Shown here in pieces: positions 1 through 8,619 of a stretch of 64,000 bases of DNA. The stretch comes from DATFRX01 sp035630615. GTDB lineage: Bacteria; Actinomycetota; Actinomycetes; Propionibacteriales; Nocardioidaceae. The DNA lies in contig DASQKI010000055.1 of the NCBI GenBank assembly GCA_035630615.1, positions 124,001 to 188,000 on the forward strand, in the 5' to 3' direction. The notes under the pieces were generated by a model that saw only the letters and a list, made by a program, of their open reading frames with translations, made no database searches and was not told where the DNA came from. The translations under genes and the position numbers were made by a program. The number at the start of each line of letters is the position of its first letter. Positions within the stretch are counted from its first letter, which is position 1.

Positions 1-869
1 AGCTCGTCCCGCCGGATGTAGCGGGCCAGGGTTTCGGCGGTCGGAACCCAGGCCTCGGCGATCGCCATCCGGTCGCCTTCGTAGGACCCGAGCACCCGGT
101 GCCACCGGCGGTAGACGTCGTGGACGGCCGGCTGATCCCAGTAGGGCCGGGCGGCCAGCGCGCGCGCGCTGAGCCCCGACGGCGTGAGGTCGTCGGCCGC
201 GGCGAGCACGAACTCGTCGACATCGGGAAGTCCGGACTCCTTGGCCAAGCCGTGGGCGACGTCGATCCGAAAACCGTCGACGCCGCGGTCGAGCCAGAAC
301 CGCAGGATCGACTCGAACTCGTCGCCGACCTCCGGGTTGTCCCAGTCGAAGTCCGGCTGCCCCGAGTCGAAGAGGTGGAGGTACCACTGGCCGTCGTCGA
401 CCTGCGTCCACGCCGGACCGCCGAAGACCGACTGCCAGTTGTTGGGCGGCTTGCCGCCGTCGGCGCCTCGGCCGTCGCGGAAGACGTATCGCTCCCGCTC
501 GGGGCTGCCCGGTCCGGCCGCGAGCGCTGCCCTGAACCACTCGTGCTGGTCCGACGAGTGGTTGGGCACGATGTCGACGATGACCCGCAATCCGAGCTCG
601 TGGGCCTGCGCGAGCATCTCGTCGAACGTCGCCAGCGAGCCGAACAGCGGGTCGACGTCGCGGTAGTCGGCGACGTCGTAGCCGTGGTCGGCCTGCGGCG
701 AGCGATAGAACGGCGTCAGCCAGATCGCGTCGACACCGAGGTCGGCGAGGTACGGCAGCCGCTGGGCGATGCCGGCCAGGTCACCGACACCGTCGCCGTC
801 GGAGTCGGCGAAGCTGCGGACGTAGATCTGGTAGCAGACGGCATGGCGCCACCAGGGCACGTTTGTCAT
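1..869 (-). CDS. GH13 alpha-glucosidase (3' end beyond window)
   Basis: Encodes the first 289 residues of a GH13 family enzyme that hydrolyses alpha-glucosidic bonds in malto- or isomalto-oligosaccharides, probably in the cytoplasm because no signal peptide is seen. The reverse strand starts MTNVPWWRHAVCYQIYVRSF at the ATG at 869. Conserved region I (DIVPNHSS), region II with the nucleophile Asp (GFRIDVAHG) and region III with the acid/base Glu (AIAEAWV) all read in one frame. Region IV and the C-terminal beta domain lie beyond position 1. The order and spacing fit the oligo-1,6-glucosidase/alpha-glucosidase branch better than trehalose synthase, but the subfamily cannot be fixed from half a protein. 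Confidence 0.9.
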   Translation of the reverse strand, partial: MTNVPWWRHAVCYQIYVRSFADSDGDGVGDLAGIAQRLPYLADLGVDAIWLTPFYRSPQADHGYDVADYRDVDPLFGSLATFDEMLAQAHELGLRVIVDIVPNHSSDQHEWFRAALAAGPGSPERERYVFRDGRGADGGKPPNNWQSVFGGPAWTQVDDGQWYLHLFDSGQPDFDWDNPEVGDEFESILRFWLDRGVDGFRIDVAHGLAKESGLPDVDEFVLAAADDLTPSGLSARALAARPYWDQPAVHDVYRRWHRVLGSYEGDRMAIAEAWVPTAETLARYIRRDE

Positions 870-900
870 GCGGGGAAGCCTTCCGAGTCGGGGCGGGCGC

Positions 901-1632
901 TCAGGCGAACGTGGCCGGGTCGACGGCGATCCAGACCTGCGCGGCCTGGCCGATCATCCGTCCGCTCGCGTCGTACACGGTAGTCGCGGTGCGCGTCTTG
1001 CGCCCGTCGACGTCCAATTGCCGACCGACGGCGACATGGACCCTGTCGGCGAGCGGGCGGCTGAAGACCTGGGCGGTCATCCGGCCGAGGACGACGGGTC
1101 GTCCGTCCAGGTCCTCGGTCCACCCGCCCGGGCAGTCGAGGGCGGCCCACACGTACTCCGGGCCGAGACGACCGTCTTCGGCGGCCATCGCGGGATGTGG
1201 CGTCCAGGTGCACGCGGTCCGGCCCGGTGCGATCAGCCCGGGGAAGATCAGCAGCCCGTCGCCGGCGGTGCGGTCCGGGCCGCAGGTGAAGCACTGCGGG
1301 TACGGGTGGTGCCGCAGCCCGGCGTAGTCGGCCTCCGCGGCCCGCGCGGCGACGGCGTCGACCGGTTCGACCGGATCGCCCAGGGCGGACGGTTCGGCGA
1401 CGACTGCCTCGGCGACCAATCGGACGGGACCGAGGAGCCGGGCCGTGGTGGCGTCCGACTCGATGGTGAGCGCGGTGTCGAGGGGTGGCGGCTGCCGCAG
1501 GGTGACCTCGACCGGACCGTCATGCCCGGTCGCCGATCGCAGGTGCTCGGCGAGCGTGCCGGCCGTCCAGCCGCCGTTGCCGGACCCGGTCGGTCCCCGA
1601 AACTGTCGATCGATCCGAAGCTCGGTCGTCAT
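901..1632 (-). CDS. Hotdog/thioesterase-like hypothetical protein
   Basis: A 243-residue soluble protein starting MTTELRIDRQF at the ATG at 1632; a GTG three codons upstream is possible but has no better ribosome site. The layout suggests two hotdog-like halves: an N-terminal GGWTAGTLAEHL segment and a C-terminal half with a CFTCG-type motif near the middle followed by VWAALDCPGGW, a pattern seen in acyl-CoA thioesterase-like proteins of actinobacteria. It lies just upstream of the truncated alpha-glucosidase on the same strand (31 bp gap) and may be cotranscribed with it. The substrate cannot be predicted. Confidence 0.7.
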   Translation of the reverse strand: MTTELRIDRQFRGPTGSGNGGWTAGTLAEHLRSATGHDGPVEVTLRQPPPLDTALTIESDATTARLLGPVRLVAEAVVAEPSALGDPVEPVDAVAARAAEADYAGLRHHPYPQCFTCGPDRTAGDGLLIFPGLIAPGRTACTWTPHPAMAAEDGRLGPEYVWAALDCPGGWTEDLDGRPVVLGRMTAQVFSRPLADRVHVAVGRQLDVDGRKTRTATTVYDASGRMIGQAAQVWIAVDPATFA

Positions 1633-1662
1633 GAGGCCCACCGAGCCAGTGTGCCCGACGGG

Positions 1663-2331
1663 TCAGGCGCGCAGCGTTTCGGTGCCGAGCGCTGCGGCGG
1701 CGACTTCGAGGTCGCGAATGAGGGCCGCGTACGCCGCGTCTTGGTCGTCAGCGCGGAGTACGGCGGACGGATGCACCGTGCCCAGCATCCAGCCGGCTCG
1801 TACTTGCGCCGGATCGTCGTGTCGCGACGGCCGCGGATAGAGGATGCCGCGCTGCCGCGTGATCCGGAACGCCGGTCCGAACAGGGCCTTGCCCGCCGTG
1901 GCGCCCAGGCAGACCAGCACCTCGGGATCGACCACCGCCAGCTCTGCGACGAGCCACGGGCGGCAGGCGACGATGTGCTCCGGGTCGGGCGTCTGGTGGA
2001 GCCGGCGTTGTGGAGTCGGCTTGAACCGAAAGTGCTTGACCGCGTTGGTGACATAGCAATCGGCCCGGTCGACGCCGGCCTCGCCGAGAGCGCGGTCGAG
2101 CAGCTTGCCCGCCGGACCCACAAATGGCGCCCCTTGGCGGTCCTCAGCATCCCCGGGCTGCTCGCCGACCAGCGCCAACCGGGCCACCGGCGACCCGGTC
2201 GAAAACACCGTCTGAGTCGCCGCCCCATGCAACTCACACCCCTCACAGTCCGCCGCGGCTAACCGCAGCTGGTCAACCCCGGCACCCGGCACCACCCAGT
2301 GCCCCGCCCCGAGTCGCCTCTCGTCACCCAT
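1663..2331 (-). CDS. udgX: UdgX-type uracil-DNA glycosylase
   Basis: A 222-residue member of the Fe-S uracil-DNA glycosylase superfamily. UdgX proteins excise uracil and then stay covalently bound to the abasic site through a histidine in an extra loop. Visible here are motif A (GEQPGDAEDRQG, near residue 55), the FVGPAGKLLDRAL segment, the UdgX-specific basic loop ending RRLHQ, and motif B (HPSAVLR) near the C-terminus. A CEGC pair near residue 32 and later Cys residues can hold the [4Fe-4S] cluster. The loop reads QRRLHQ where M. smegmatis UdgX has KRRIH; the bond-forming His is kept. The start MGDERRL was chosen because upstream in-frame codons overlap the divergent ideR-like promoter. Confidence 0.9.
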   Translation of the reverse strand: MGDERRLGAGHWVVPGAGVDQLRLAAADCEGCELHGAATQTVFSTGSPVARLALVGEQPGDAEDRQGAPFVGPAGKLLDRALGEAGVDRADCYVTNAVKHFRFKPTPQRRLHQTPDPEHIVACRPWLVAELAVVDPEVLVCLGATAGKALFGPAFRITRQRGILYPRPSRHDDPAQVRAGWMLGTVHPSAVLRADDQDAAYAALIRDLEVAAAALGTETLRA

Positions 2332-2506
2332 GGAGGGGACTGTAGGCGACGACGGCGAGTCAAGACGGCGGGGTTGTGTGTATATCCCGCGAGCGTCCGT
2401 GGATGGGCCTGGCCGCCGAGCGAGCTTGCGAGCGAGGCTGGTTGACCGAGGCGGACAAACGTACAACCTCGGCACCACCCGCCACCTGTCCCCAACATCG
2501 GCAAGA

Positions 2507-3208
2507 ATGGGTGACGTGAGCGACCTCATCGACACCACTGAGATGTACCTCAAGTCCATCTACGAGTTGCAGGAGGAGGGCATCGTCCCCTTGCGGGCGC
2601 GGATCGCCGAGCGGTTGCATCAGAGTGGTCCGACAGTGTCCCAGACCGTGGCGCGGATGGAGCGCGACGGCTTGCTGACCGTCGAGGGTGACCGGCATCT
2701 GGAGCTGTCGGAGGAGGGCCATCGGCTGGCGATGCGCGTGATGCGCAAGCATCGGCTCGCCGAGCGGTTGCTCACCGACGTCGTCGGGCTTGACATCGAG
2801 CTCGTCCACGACGAGGCGTGCCGCTGGGAGCATGTCATCTCCGAGACGGTGGAGCGTCGGTTGATCGAGCTGCTCAACCATCCGACGGAGTCGCCCTACG
2901 GCAACCCGATCCCGGGTCTCGACGAGCTCGGCGAGGCCGCGAAGGCCGAGGAGTTCCTCGACGGAGTGATCACCTTGAGCGAGGCCGTCAAGGGTGCCGA
3001 CGAGCCGGTTCGTGTCGTGGTGCGCCGGATCAGCGAGCCCCTGCAGACCGATCCGACCGTCATGGCGGTGCTGCGTCGCGTCGGCGCTCTGCCCGAGCAG
3101 GTTCTGCTCGCATCGGCCGGCCCCGAGGGCGTGATCATCGCGCGTGGCGGCGAGACCGCCGAACTCGACGAGGACGCTGCCGTCCACCTCTTCGTCCGCG
3201 CCTTCTGA
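2507..3208 (+). CDS. ideR: IdeR/DtxR-type metal-dependent repressor
   Basis: A 233-residue metal-responsive DNA-binding repressor. The N-terminal winged helix (about 5-75) has DTTEMYLKSIYEL and SGPTVSQTVARMERDGLL. The dimerization domain holds the metal ligands in HDEACRWEHVI (Cys, Glu and His) and the SPYGNPIPGLDELG stretch is nearly that of DtxR and IdeR. The remaining 80 residues form the SH3/FeoA-like domain. Known family members repress siderophore and iron-uptake genes when Fe(II) is bound. The ATG at 2507 is used; a GTG at 2516 (VSDLIDTTEMYL) matches the usual N-terminus equally well. It is divergent from udgX. No obvious DtxR box was recognised nearby. Confidence 0.88.
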   Translation: MGDVSDLIDTTEMYLKSIYELQEEGIVPLRARIAERLHQSGPTVSQTVARMERDGLLTVEGDRHLELSEEGHRLAMRVMRKHRLAERLLTDVVGLDIELVHDEACRWEHVISETVERRLIELLNHPTESPYGNPIPGLDELGEAAKAEEFLDGVITLSEAVKGADEPVRVVVRRISEPLQTDPTVMAVLRRVGALPEQVLLASAGPEGVIIARGGETAELDEDAAVHLFVRAF

Positions 3209-3298
3209 TCGACGATGTTCCGTCACAGGTGGTCCGACCATCCGGCACCGAATTGTGATGAATACGTCGATCGTTATGTCTCGGATGGTCGTACTACA

Positions 3299-3331
3299 AG
3301 CGACGGATCGTGAGGTGGCGAGTGACGGATC
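3299..3331. repeat. Solitary copy of dispersed CGGATC repeat
   Basis: Two partial cores, GCGACGGATCG (3300-3310) and GAGTGACGGATC (3320-3331), lie between the ideR-like gene and the GGDEF-EAL gene. They match the core of the 22-bp array at 11594-11850 and the single copy at 20940-20951. Function unknown. Confidence 0.4.
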
Positions 3332-3381
3332 ATTGAGTTCCACTTAGAGTAAGGCCGTTATCACGCCGCGTGGGGAGGGCC

Positions 3382-5715
3382 ATGGTGACATCAGCTGCGC
3401 CAACCCGCGCGGCGCCTTGGTTCAACCGCACCGTGATCGCCGCTGGCGCCCTCGTGGGCGTCGTTGGCACCGCGATCGCGGTCCTCGGTGACTGGTCTAT
3501 GCCCCCGGCGTACTGGTTGGCCGTCCCCGTTGCCGTCTTGATCAGCCGTTTTCCGATTCACCTGCCGCGGCCGGACGGCACTGTCGAGGTCGGGCTCGAG
3601 TCGTGCGTTCTCGCCTATCTGGCCGTCGTACTCGGGCCGTTCGAGGCGCTGACGGTCTGGCTCGCGGTTGCGGTGTTTTCGTCGCTGCTCGTCTCGGGTC
3701 GGCGCTATCGCGCCATCAACGCGTCGATCATGGTGCTCGGCGGTGCCGCGGCGCTGTTCCTGATTGACCTGCTGCGCGGATCGGGCAGCATCACGCCGCA
3801 GGAGCTGATCGCGGTCGGCGTCGGGTTCATCGGCTACTTCCTGATCGACCTCGGCGTTTCCGAGATGTCGATTGCGCTCAACGCCGGACAGCCGCCGCGT
3901 CTGGTCACCCCCAACGCCGACGTCTTGGTCGCGCTGTCCGGGTCGCTCGCCGCCGGCGCGATCGGCTACCTCGCGTCGCTGTGGGACCGCAGCCTGCCGA
4001 GCTGGACGATCGTGCTACTCGTCCTGCCCCTGTTCACCCTGTTGCTGGCCGGCAGCGCCATGTCACGCGAGCGGGAGTCGGCCCGCCGGATGGCCGTGCT
4101 CTTGGAGGCATCGACTCAGGCGCAGTCGGCGACGGCGTCGAGCGAGGTGTTGCAGCTCCTCGACCGCCAGGTCCGCCATCTGATGAACTCGCCGTCCAGC
4201 CGACTGCAGGAAGGTCCGCCGGCCGAGGGCGAGGTCGGCAGTCAGCTGATCGACGGTGAGGCCAGCTGGTGGCTGGTCGCTGACAAACGCCCGATCCATG
4301 GCGCCACTGCCCTGCTGGCCGATCGCAGTGCCCTGGAGATGCTGGCGTCGTTCGGCGAAGAGGTGCTGTCGCGACTCGCGCTGACCCGAAAGCTGACGCA
4401 TCAGGCCGAACACGACGGGCTGACCGGCCTGTCCAACCGTGACGTGTTCGCCCGCGCGGTCGAGGGGGCGCTGCAGCGCTGCCGGCGTACGCCGACCAGC
4501 CGGATCGCCGTCGTGTTTTGTGACCTCGACGGTTTCAAGCAGGTCAATGACTGGTTCGGCCACCCGGCCGGCGACGAGTTGCTGGTCGACGTCGGCGGCC
4601 GGCTGCGCCAGACCGTCGAGGGCCACGGTCGGATCGCCCGGCTCGGCGGTGACGAGTTCGCCATGCTGGTCGAGGAGATCGCCGATGGCGACGACCTGGC
4701 GGGTCTGACGAGCAAGGTCCTCGATGCCGTTCGGCAGCGCTTCGAATTCTCCGGCCGCTTCGTCAACCTGTCGACGAGCGTCGGAGTCGCGTTCTCCGAC
4801 GGTTCGCACAGTCCCGACCACCTGATCCGCAACGCCGACATAGCGATGTACGAGGCGAAGGTCGCCGGCAAGGACCAGGTCGTCGTCTATCACCCCGCAC
4901 TCGGCCGGGCCCGAGTACGCAGCCTCGAACTCGCCGAGGAGCTCCGCGAGGCGATCGCGAACCGCGAGGTCGGCCTCGTCTACCAGCCGATCGTCCAGAG
5001 CGTGTCGGGTCGGGTCGTCGGCGTCGAGGCGCTCGCCCGGTGGAACCGCAGCGGCGCCGCGGTCGGGCCCAACGTGTTCATCCAGGTTGCCGAGGAGGCC
5101 GGGCTGATCCGGATGCTGGGCGAGCTCGTCATGCAGCAGGTCGCCTCCGACGCTCCGATGCTGCAGGAGGCCTCCGGCGGCGACCTCGCGGTGTGCGTCA
5201 ACATCTCCGCCCAGCAACTGCGAGCGCCCGACTTCGTGGCAACCGTCCAGGCGACCCAAGAGTCGCTGGGCTCGCTGGAGTTGCTCCTCGAGCTGACCGA
5301 GCGGCATCTGGTCGGTGACGACCCGCAGGTGCTGTCGGTCATGTCGCAGCTGGAGGCGAGCGGAGTGCGGCTCGCGCTCGACGACTTCGGCATCGGCTTC
5401 TCGTCGATCGGCTACCTGGAGCAGCTCGCCGTTGGCGTACTCAAGACCGACCGGTTGTTTTCGGCGCGAATCGACTCCGACCCGCGCTCGCTGCGGCTGC
5501 TCGGGTCGATGGTCAGCATGGGCCAGGCGCTCGGCCTGTCGGTCGTCATCGAGGGCATCGAGCGGGAGAGCCAGCTCGAGACGCTGCGTGCGCACATCCC
5601 GTTCGGCGAGAAGCTCAGCCTGCAGGGCTATCTCATGGGCCGGCCGGCACCGGTCGCGGAGGTGGCCGAACAGCTGCGAGTCGTGGCGCCCCTGCTGGTC
5701 CGGGCCCCCCGCTAG
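3382..5715 (+). CDS. Membrane GGDEF-EAL cyclic-di-GMP enzyme
   Basis: A 777-residue protein with a membrane-embedded N-terminal part (about residues 20-230, several hydrophobic spans), a linker of about 130 residues, a GGDEF domain (intact GGDEF near 421) and a C-terminal EAL domain (EALAR near 549). EAL catalytic motifs are present: ISAQQL, LLELTER, DDFGIGFSS and the KTDRLF lysine. GGDEF domains make and EAL domains hydrolyse c-di-GMP. Both sites look intact, so the net activity is not predictable; no clear RxxD inhibitory site precedes GGDEF. The ATG at 3382 follows a GGGGAGGG ribosome site; a GTG 12 bases earlier is part of that site. The sensory ligand is unknown. Confidence 0.92.
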   Translation: MVTSAAPTRAAPWFNRTVIAAGALVGVVGTAIAVLGDWSMPPAYWLAVPVAVLISRFPIHLPRPDGTVEVGLESCVLAYLAVVLGPFEALTVWLAVAVFSSLLVSGRRYRAINASIMVLGGAAALFLIDLLRGSGSITPQELIAVGVGFIGYFLIDLGVSEMSIALNAGQPPRLVTPNADVLVALSGSLAAGAIGYLASLWDRSLPSWTIVLLVLPLFTLLLAGSAMSRERESARRMAVLLEASTQAQSATASSEVLQLLDRQVRHLMNSPSSRLQEGPPAEGEVGSQLIDGEASWWLVADKRPIHGATALLADRSALEMLASFGEEVLSRLALTRKLTHQAEHDGLTGLSNRDVFARAVEGALQRCRRTPTSRIAVVFCDLDGFKQVNDWFGHPAGDELLVDVGGRLRQTVEGHGRIARLGGDEFAMLVEEIADGDDLAGLTSKVLDAVRQRFEFSGRFVNLSTSVGVAFSDGSHSPDHLIRNADIAMYEAKVAGKDQVVVYHPALGRARVRSLELAEELREAIANREVGLVYQPIVQSVSGRVVGVEALARWNRSGAAVGPNVFIQVAEEAGLIRMLGELVMQQVASDAPMLQEASGGDLAVCVNISAQQLRAPDFVATVQATQESLGSLELLLELTERHLVGDDPQVLSVMSQLEASGVRLALDDFGIGFSSIGYLEQLAVGVLKTDRLFSARIDSDPRSLRLLGSMVSMGQALGLSVVIEGIERESQLETLRAHIPFGEKLSLQGYLMGRPAPVAEVAEQLRVVAPLLVRAPR

Positions 5716-5842
5716 CCGGCCGACTACGTCGCGGTCGCCCGGCTGGTCGACGATTTCGTTGGGCTCGCCACCTGGCATGCTTGGTCCGACACGTTCGTAC
5801 GCTGTCCGTAGTCTCGCGGCGGCGACGAGATGAGGGGCTCCG

Positions 5843-6304
5843 ATGGCCGCACTCCGCAAGACCTGGATCACCATCTTGGGCTGGGTCTTGACGCTGGCCG
5901 GCATCGGTCTGTTGGCGTTGCCGGGGCCGGGCATGCTGACCCTGGTCGCCGGGCTCGCGATCTTGAGCCAGGAGTACGAGTGGGCCGAGCGTCGGCTGCA
6001 TCCGGTCAAGGAGAAGGCGTTCGAGGCGGCTGCCGCCGGCGTCGCGACCTGGCCCCGGATCATGTTGAGCACCGTCGGCGCGTTGTGTCTGATCGCCGCG
6101 GGCATCCTGTGGTGGGTCGATCCGGAGATCCCCGAATGGTGGCTCGTCGGACCGAGCCTGCCGTTCGGCGGCTGGGGCTCCGGGATCAGCATCGTGTTGT
6201 CGGGTGTGGTCGCCATCGGTCTGCTGATCTACAGCATCCGGCGATTTCGGCGGGTCAGCTCCGATCCCGACACGCCCTCCACCGCCGGTCGCGACACCAC
6301 GTAG
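5843..6304 (+). CDS. PGPGW family membrane protein
   Basis: A 153-residue integral membrane protein with an N-terminal hairpin containing the LPGPGMLTLVAGLAIL signature (family usually PGPGW), a short charged segment (SQEYEWAERRLHPVKEKAF), and two further hydrophobic spans at about 75-95 and 118-140. Members of this family (TIGR02611/PGPGW) are widespread in actinobacteria and have no established role. It stands alone between the c-di-GMP gene and a convergent beta-propeller gene with only a 13-bp gap at the 3' side. Confidence 0.85.
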   Translation: MAALRKTWITILGWVLTLAGIGLLALPGPGMLTLVAGLAILSQEYEWAERRLHPVKEKAFEAAAAGVATWPRIMLSTVGALCLIAAGILWWVDPEIPEWWLVGPSLPFGGWGSGISIVLSGVVAIGLLIYSIRRFRRVSSDPDTPSTAGRDTT

Positions 6305-6317
6305 CAGCCTGTCGCCG

Positions 6318-8213
6318 CTACCAGGCGGTCGGCTCGGCGATCCGGACGACCTCGCCGGCGGCGACGATCGCGGCCCGGCCGTCATCGAGTGGCAGGATGC
6401 GCGTACCTCTGGCGGTGACCGACAACTCGATCGACGTCACCGGGATGACCTGGCCGTCGGTCGCGACGCGTACGACTTCGACCGTGTCCGGCCCGCGCCA
6501 ATCTCTCATGGGCACGAACGCCATCCGCTGCGTCGGCAGGTAGGTGAACGCGCGGGCATCCGTCTCGGTCGCGCTCGTACGGGAGCCGCCGAAGTCGAGC
6601 AGATCGATTCGGCTCGGGTCGGTGAGATCACCGAGGTCGAAGGTCGACACCTGTGCTCCGCGCAGTCGGCCCGACCGAGTGCCGTCCTGGCCGACACCGA
6701 GGATCAGGTCGTCGCCGAGCGGATGGAGGTAGGCCGAGAAGCCGGGGATCTCGAGCTCGCCGGCGACCGTAGGATGCGCCGGGTCGGTGAGGTCGACGGC
6801 ATAGAGCGGATCGGTCTGCCTAAACGTCACGACGATCGCGAGCGGTCCGAACCAGCGGACCGCCTCGATTTCCTCGTTCGGGCCGAGGCCGCCGACCAAC
6901 CCGATCGGCCGCAGTGCGCCGGCCCGCTCGTCGAGCACCGTGACCCGTGTTTCCTTGGGCTGCCAGAACGCCCCCACGGTCGACGCAACCCGCAGCAGCC
7001 CTTGGTCCTCGCTGAACGCCCATCGATCGGGCACCCGGCCCCGCACCTCGCCGGATCCGACGTAGCTGGTGGTGCCGCCTCTGACGTCGAATGCGTGGAT
7101 CTCGGTCGTCGCCGACTCGGGTCGCGACGCTGGCGCGATGAAGGTCGACCAGCCGTCGTCCATCGTGGCGACGTACATCCGGTCGGCCGACGCGTACGTG
7201 AGGTCGCCGTCGGCGGCGACTCCGGTGGACGAGTGTTCGTTTGGCTCATCCGGGTCCGTCGTGAGTACGGAGATGGTGCCGAGGCCCGCCGCCTCGTCGG
7301 GGTGGCGTACGTCCTCGCAGCCCATCAACGGCCCGGCATCGCCGGCGTCTACGCGGCTGGTCGGCAGCCAGTCCTCGGGTGCCGCCGTACGCACGACCTC
7401 GCGGTTGTGGGCGAGCGCCTCTCGGAATGAGTACTTGCCCGTCGGCTGGACGAAGTCGAACTCGGGCATCGACGTCGCGACGATCCGGACGATGCCGTTG
7501 TGTTCGCGGGCGGAGACGAACTTGCCCTGGATGCTTTCCGTTCGGGTCACCGTGGGCTCGGATGAGTCGGAGAGGTCGACGGTCGTGATCGTCGACAGTG
7601 GCCGGATCGTCTGCATCCCGTAGGGTCCGGGGACCATCCGGTCGCGCGGCAACACGACGGGCGGAGCGATCGAGATGACCGAGCTGTGAGTCGCGCCGAG
7701 CAAGACGGCGCGATCGCCGACGAGGAGCAACCGCTTGATGTGTTGCTCGGCCGCCAGATCGAGGCGGCCGATCTCGCGCGGCTCCGCCCCGGACGCGTCG
7801 ACGATCACGAGGTCCCCGTCGTGGATCAGCGCGACGAATTCGCCGTTGGTTTTGGCGAGGTCAGGCTCGTCGACATCGAGTTCCTGCAGGTTGGTGCCGG
7901 TCGCGCCGTTGCCGACAGCTTCGGTGTCAGGGGTCGGGCCGGCCGCGCGCGCCGCCATCGGGACAGCGACGTCCTCGAACATGATCGGGATCGGCTGGTC
8001 GGTGTCCCATCCCCACGCGGTGACATGGGGGAGCGCGGTCTTAACGTACCACGAGCGGAGTTCGTCGCAATCGTCGAAGGGGTCGAGTGCTCCAGAGGCA
8101 GCGGCCGCCGGTGAGCCTCCGGGGCCGGTGCCGCCGATCCAGACGATCGCTCCGGCCATCAGTCCGAGAGCCGCGGCCCCGACCGCCCACATCCGCTTGG
8201 ATACCCCGGCCAT
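6318..8213 (-). CDS. Secreted beta-propeller domain protein
   Basis: A 631-residue exported protein of the beta-propeller family PF09826. The N-terminus (MAGVSKRMWAVGAAALGLMAGAIVW) is a signal peptide or membrane anchor. The body has repeated blades with patterns such as DEPDLAKTNGEFVALIHDGDLVIVDA, RLLLVGDRAVLLG, LYAVDLTDPAHPTVAGELEIPGFSAYLHPLGDDLILGVG and a late FTYLPTQRMAFVPM. The ATG at 8213 is preceded by GGTGGGAG; a GTG within that site would be the only longer start. Family members are extracellular with unknown substrate, often near proteases. The gene is divergent from the small Lrp-type gene. Confidence 0.85.
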   Translation of the reverse strand: MAGVSKRMWAVGAAALGLMAGAIVWIGGTGPGGSPAAAASGALDPFDDCDELRSWYVKTALPHVTAWGWDTDQPIPIMFEDVAVPMAARAAGPTPDTEAVGNGATGTNLQELDVDEPDLAKTNGEFVALIHDGDLVIVDASGAEPREIGRLDLAAEQHIKRLLLVGDRAVLLGATHSSVISIAPPVVLPRDRMVPGPYGMQTIRPLSTITTVDLSDSSEPTVTRTESIQGKFVSAREHNGIVRIVATSMPEFDFVQPTGKYSFREALAHNREVVRTAAPEDWLPTSRVDAGDAGPLMGCEDVRHPDEAAGLGTISVLTTDPDEPNEHSSTGVAADGDLTYASADRMYVATMDDGWSTFIAPASRPESATTEIHAFDVRGGTTSYVGSGEVRGRVPDRWAFSEDQGLLRVASTVGAFWQPKETRVTVLDERAGALRPIGLVGGLGPNEEIEAVRWFGPLAIVVTFRQTDPLYAVDLTDPAHPTVAGELEIPGFSAYLHPLGDDLILGVGQDGTRSGRLRGAQVSTFDLGDLTDPSRIDLLDFGGSRTSATETDARAFTYLPTQRMAFVPMRDWRGPDTVEVVRVATDGQVIPVTSIELSVTARGTRILPLDDGRAAIVAAGEVVRIAEPTAW

Positions 8214-8394
8214 GTCTCCCACCTTCGCTGGACGATGCCGGTGGGACTGCGATCCGTACGCAATGGTTCCCGCTAGTTGACAGACCTACTACTACGTACT
8301 GTGGCGAAGCGGTTTCATCGTGTAACGTCCCGGGCACCCGCCGTGACCAGGCTTGGTCAGAGCCCGGTGCAACGCTCGAGGGAGGAATTGGTCG

Positions 8395-8619
8395 ATGCCT
8401 GCTGCGTACGTGTTGGTCCAGGCCGAACCGGGAGCTGTCCCCGCTGTTCTCGCGGCGATGCAGACGCTGCCCGAGGTCGCCTTCGTCGAGGCGGTGACGG
8501 GGCCTTACGACGCCGTCGTGGCGGTGGCCGGCGGGCAGGATGCCGACCCGGTGCGGCAGCGACTGCAGGAGACCCCGGGCGTCGCGCGCACCCTCACCTG
8601 TCCCAGCGTGGCGGCCTAG
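8395..8619 (+). CDS. Stand-alone Lrp/AsnC ligand-binding domain protein
   Basis: A 74-residue protein consisting only of the RAM (Lrp/AsnC C-terminal) domain: AYVLVQAEPGAVPAVLAAMQ then VAFVEAVTGPYDAVVAVAG. It lacks the helix-turn-helix, so it cannot bind DNA alone. Such SraA-like domains form dimers and oligomers and can bind amino acids or partner with full-length Lrp proteins. The ATG at 8395 has a strong GGGAGGAA site 8 bases upstream. Its stop codon overlaps the stop of the convergent HtrA gene. Confidence 0.88.
   Translation: MPAAYVLVQAEPGAVPAVLAAMQTLPEVAFVEAVTGPYDAVVAVAGGQDADPVRQRLQETPGVARTLTCPSVAA

Noticed and set aside
99..983. Long rightward open frame over the left-end glucosidase
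   Set aside because: The opposite strand encodes a clear GH13 protein with catalytic motifs; the rightward frame is a GC-rich shadow.
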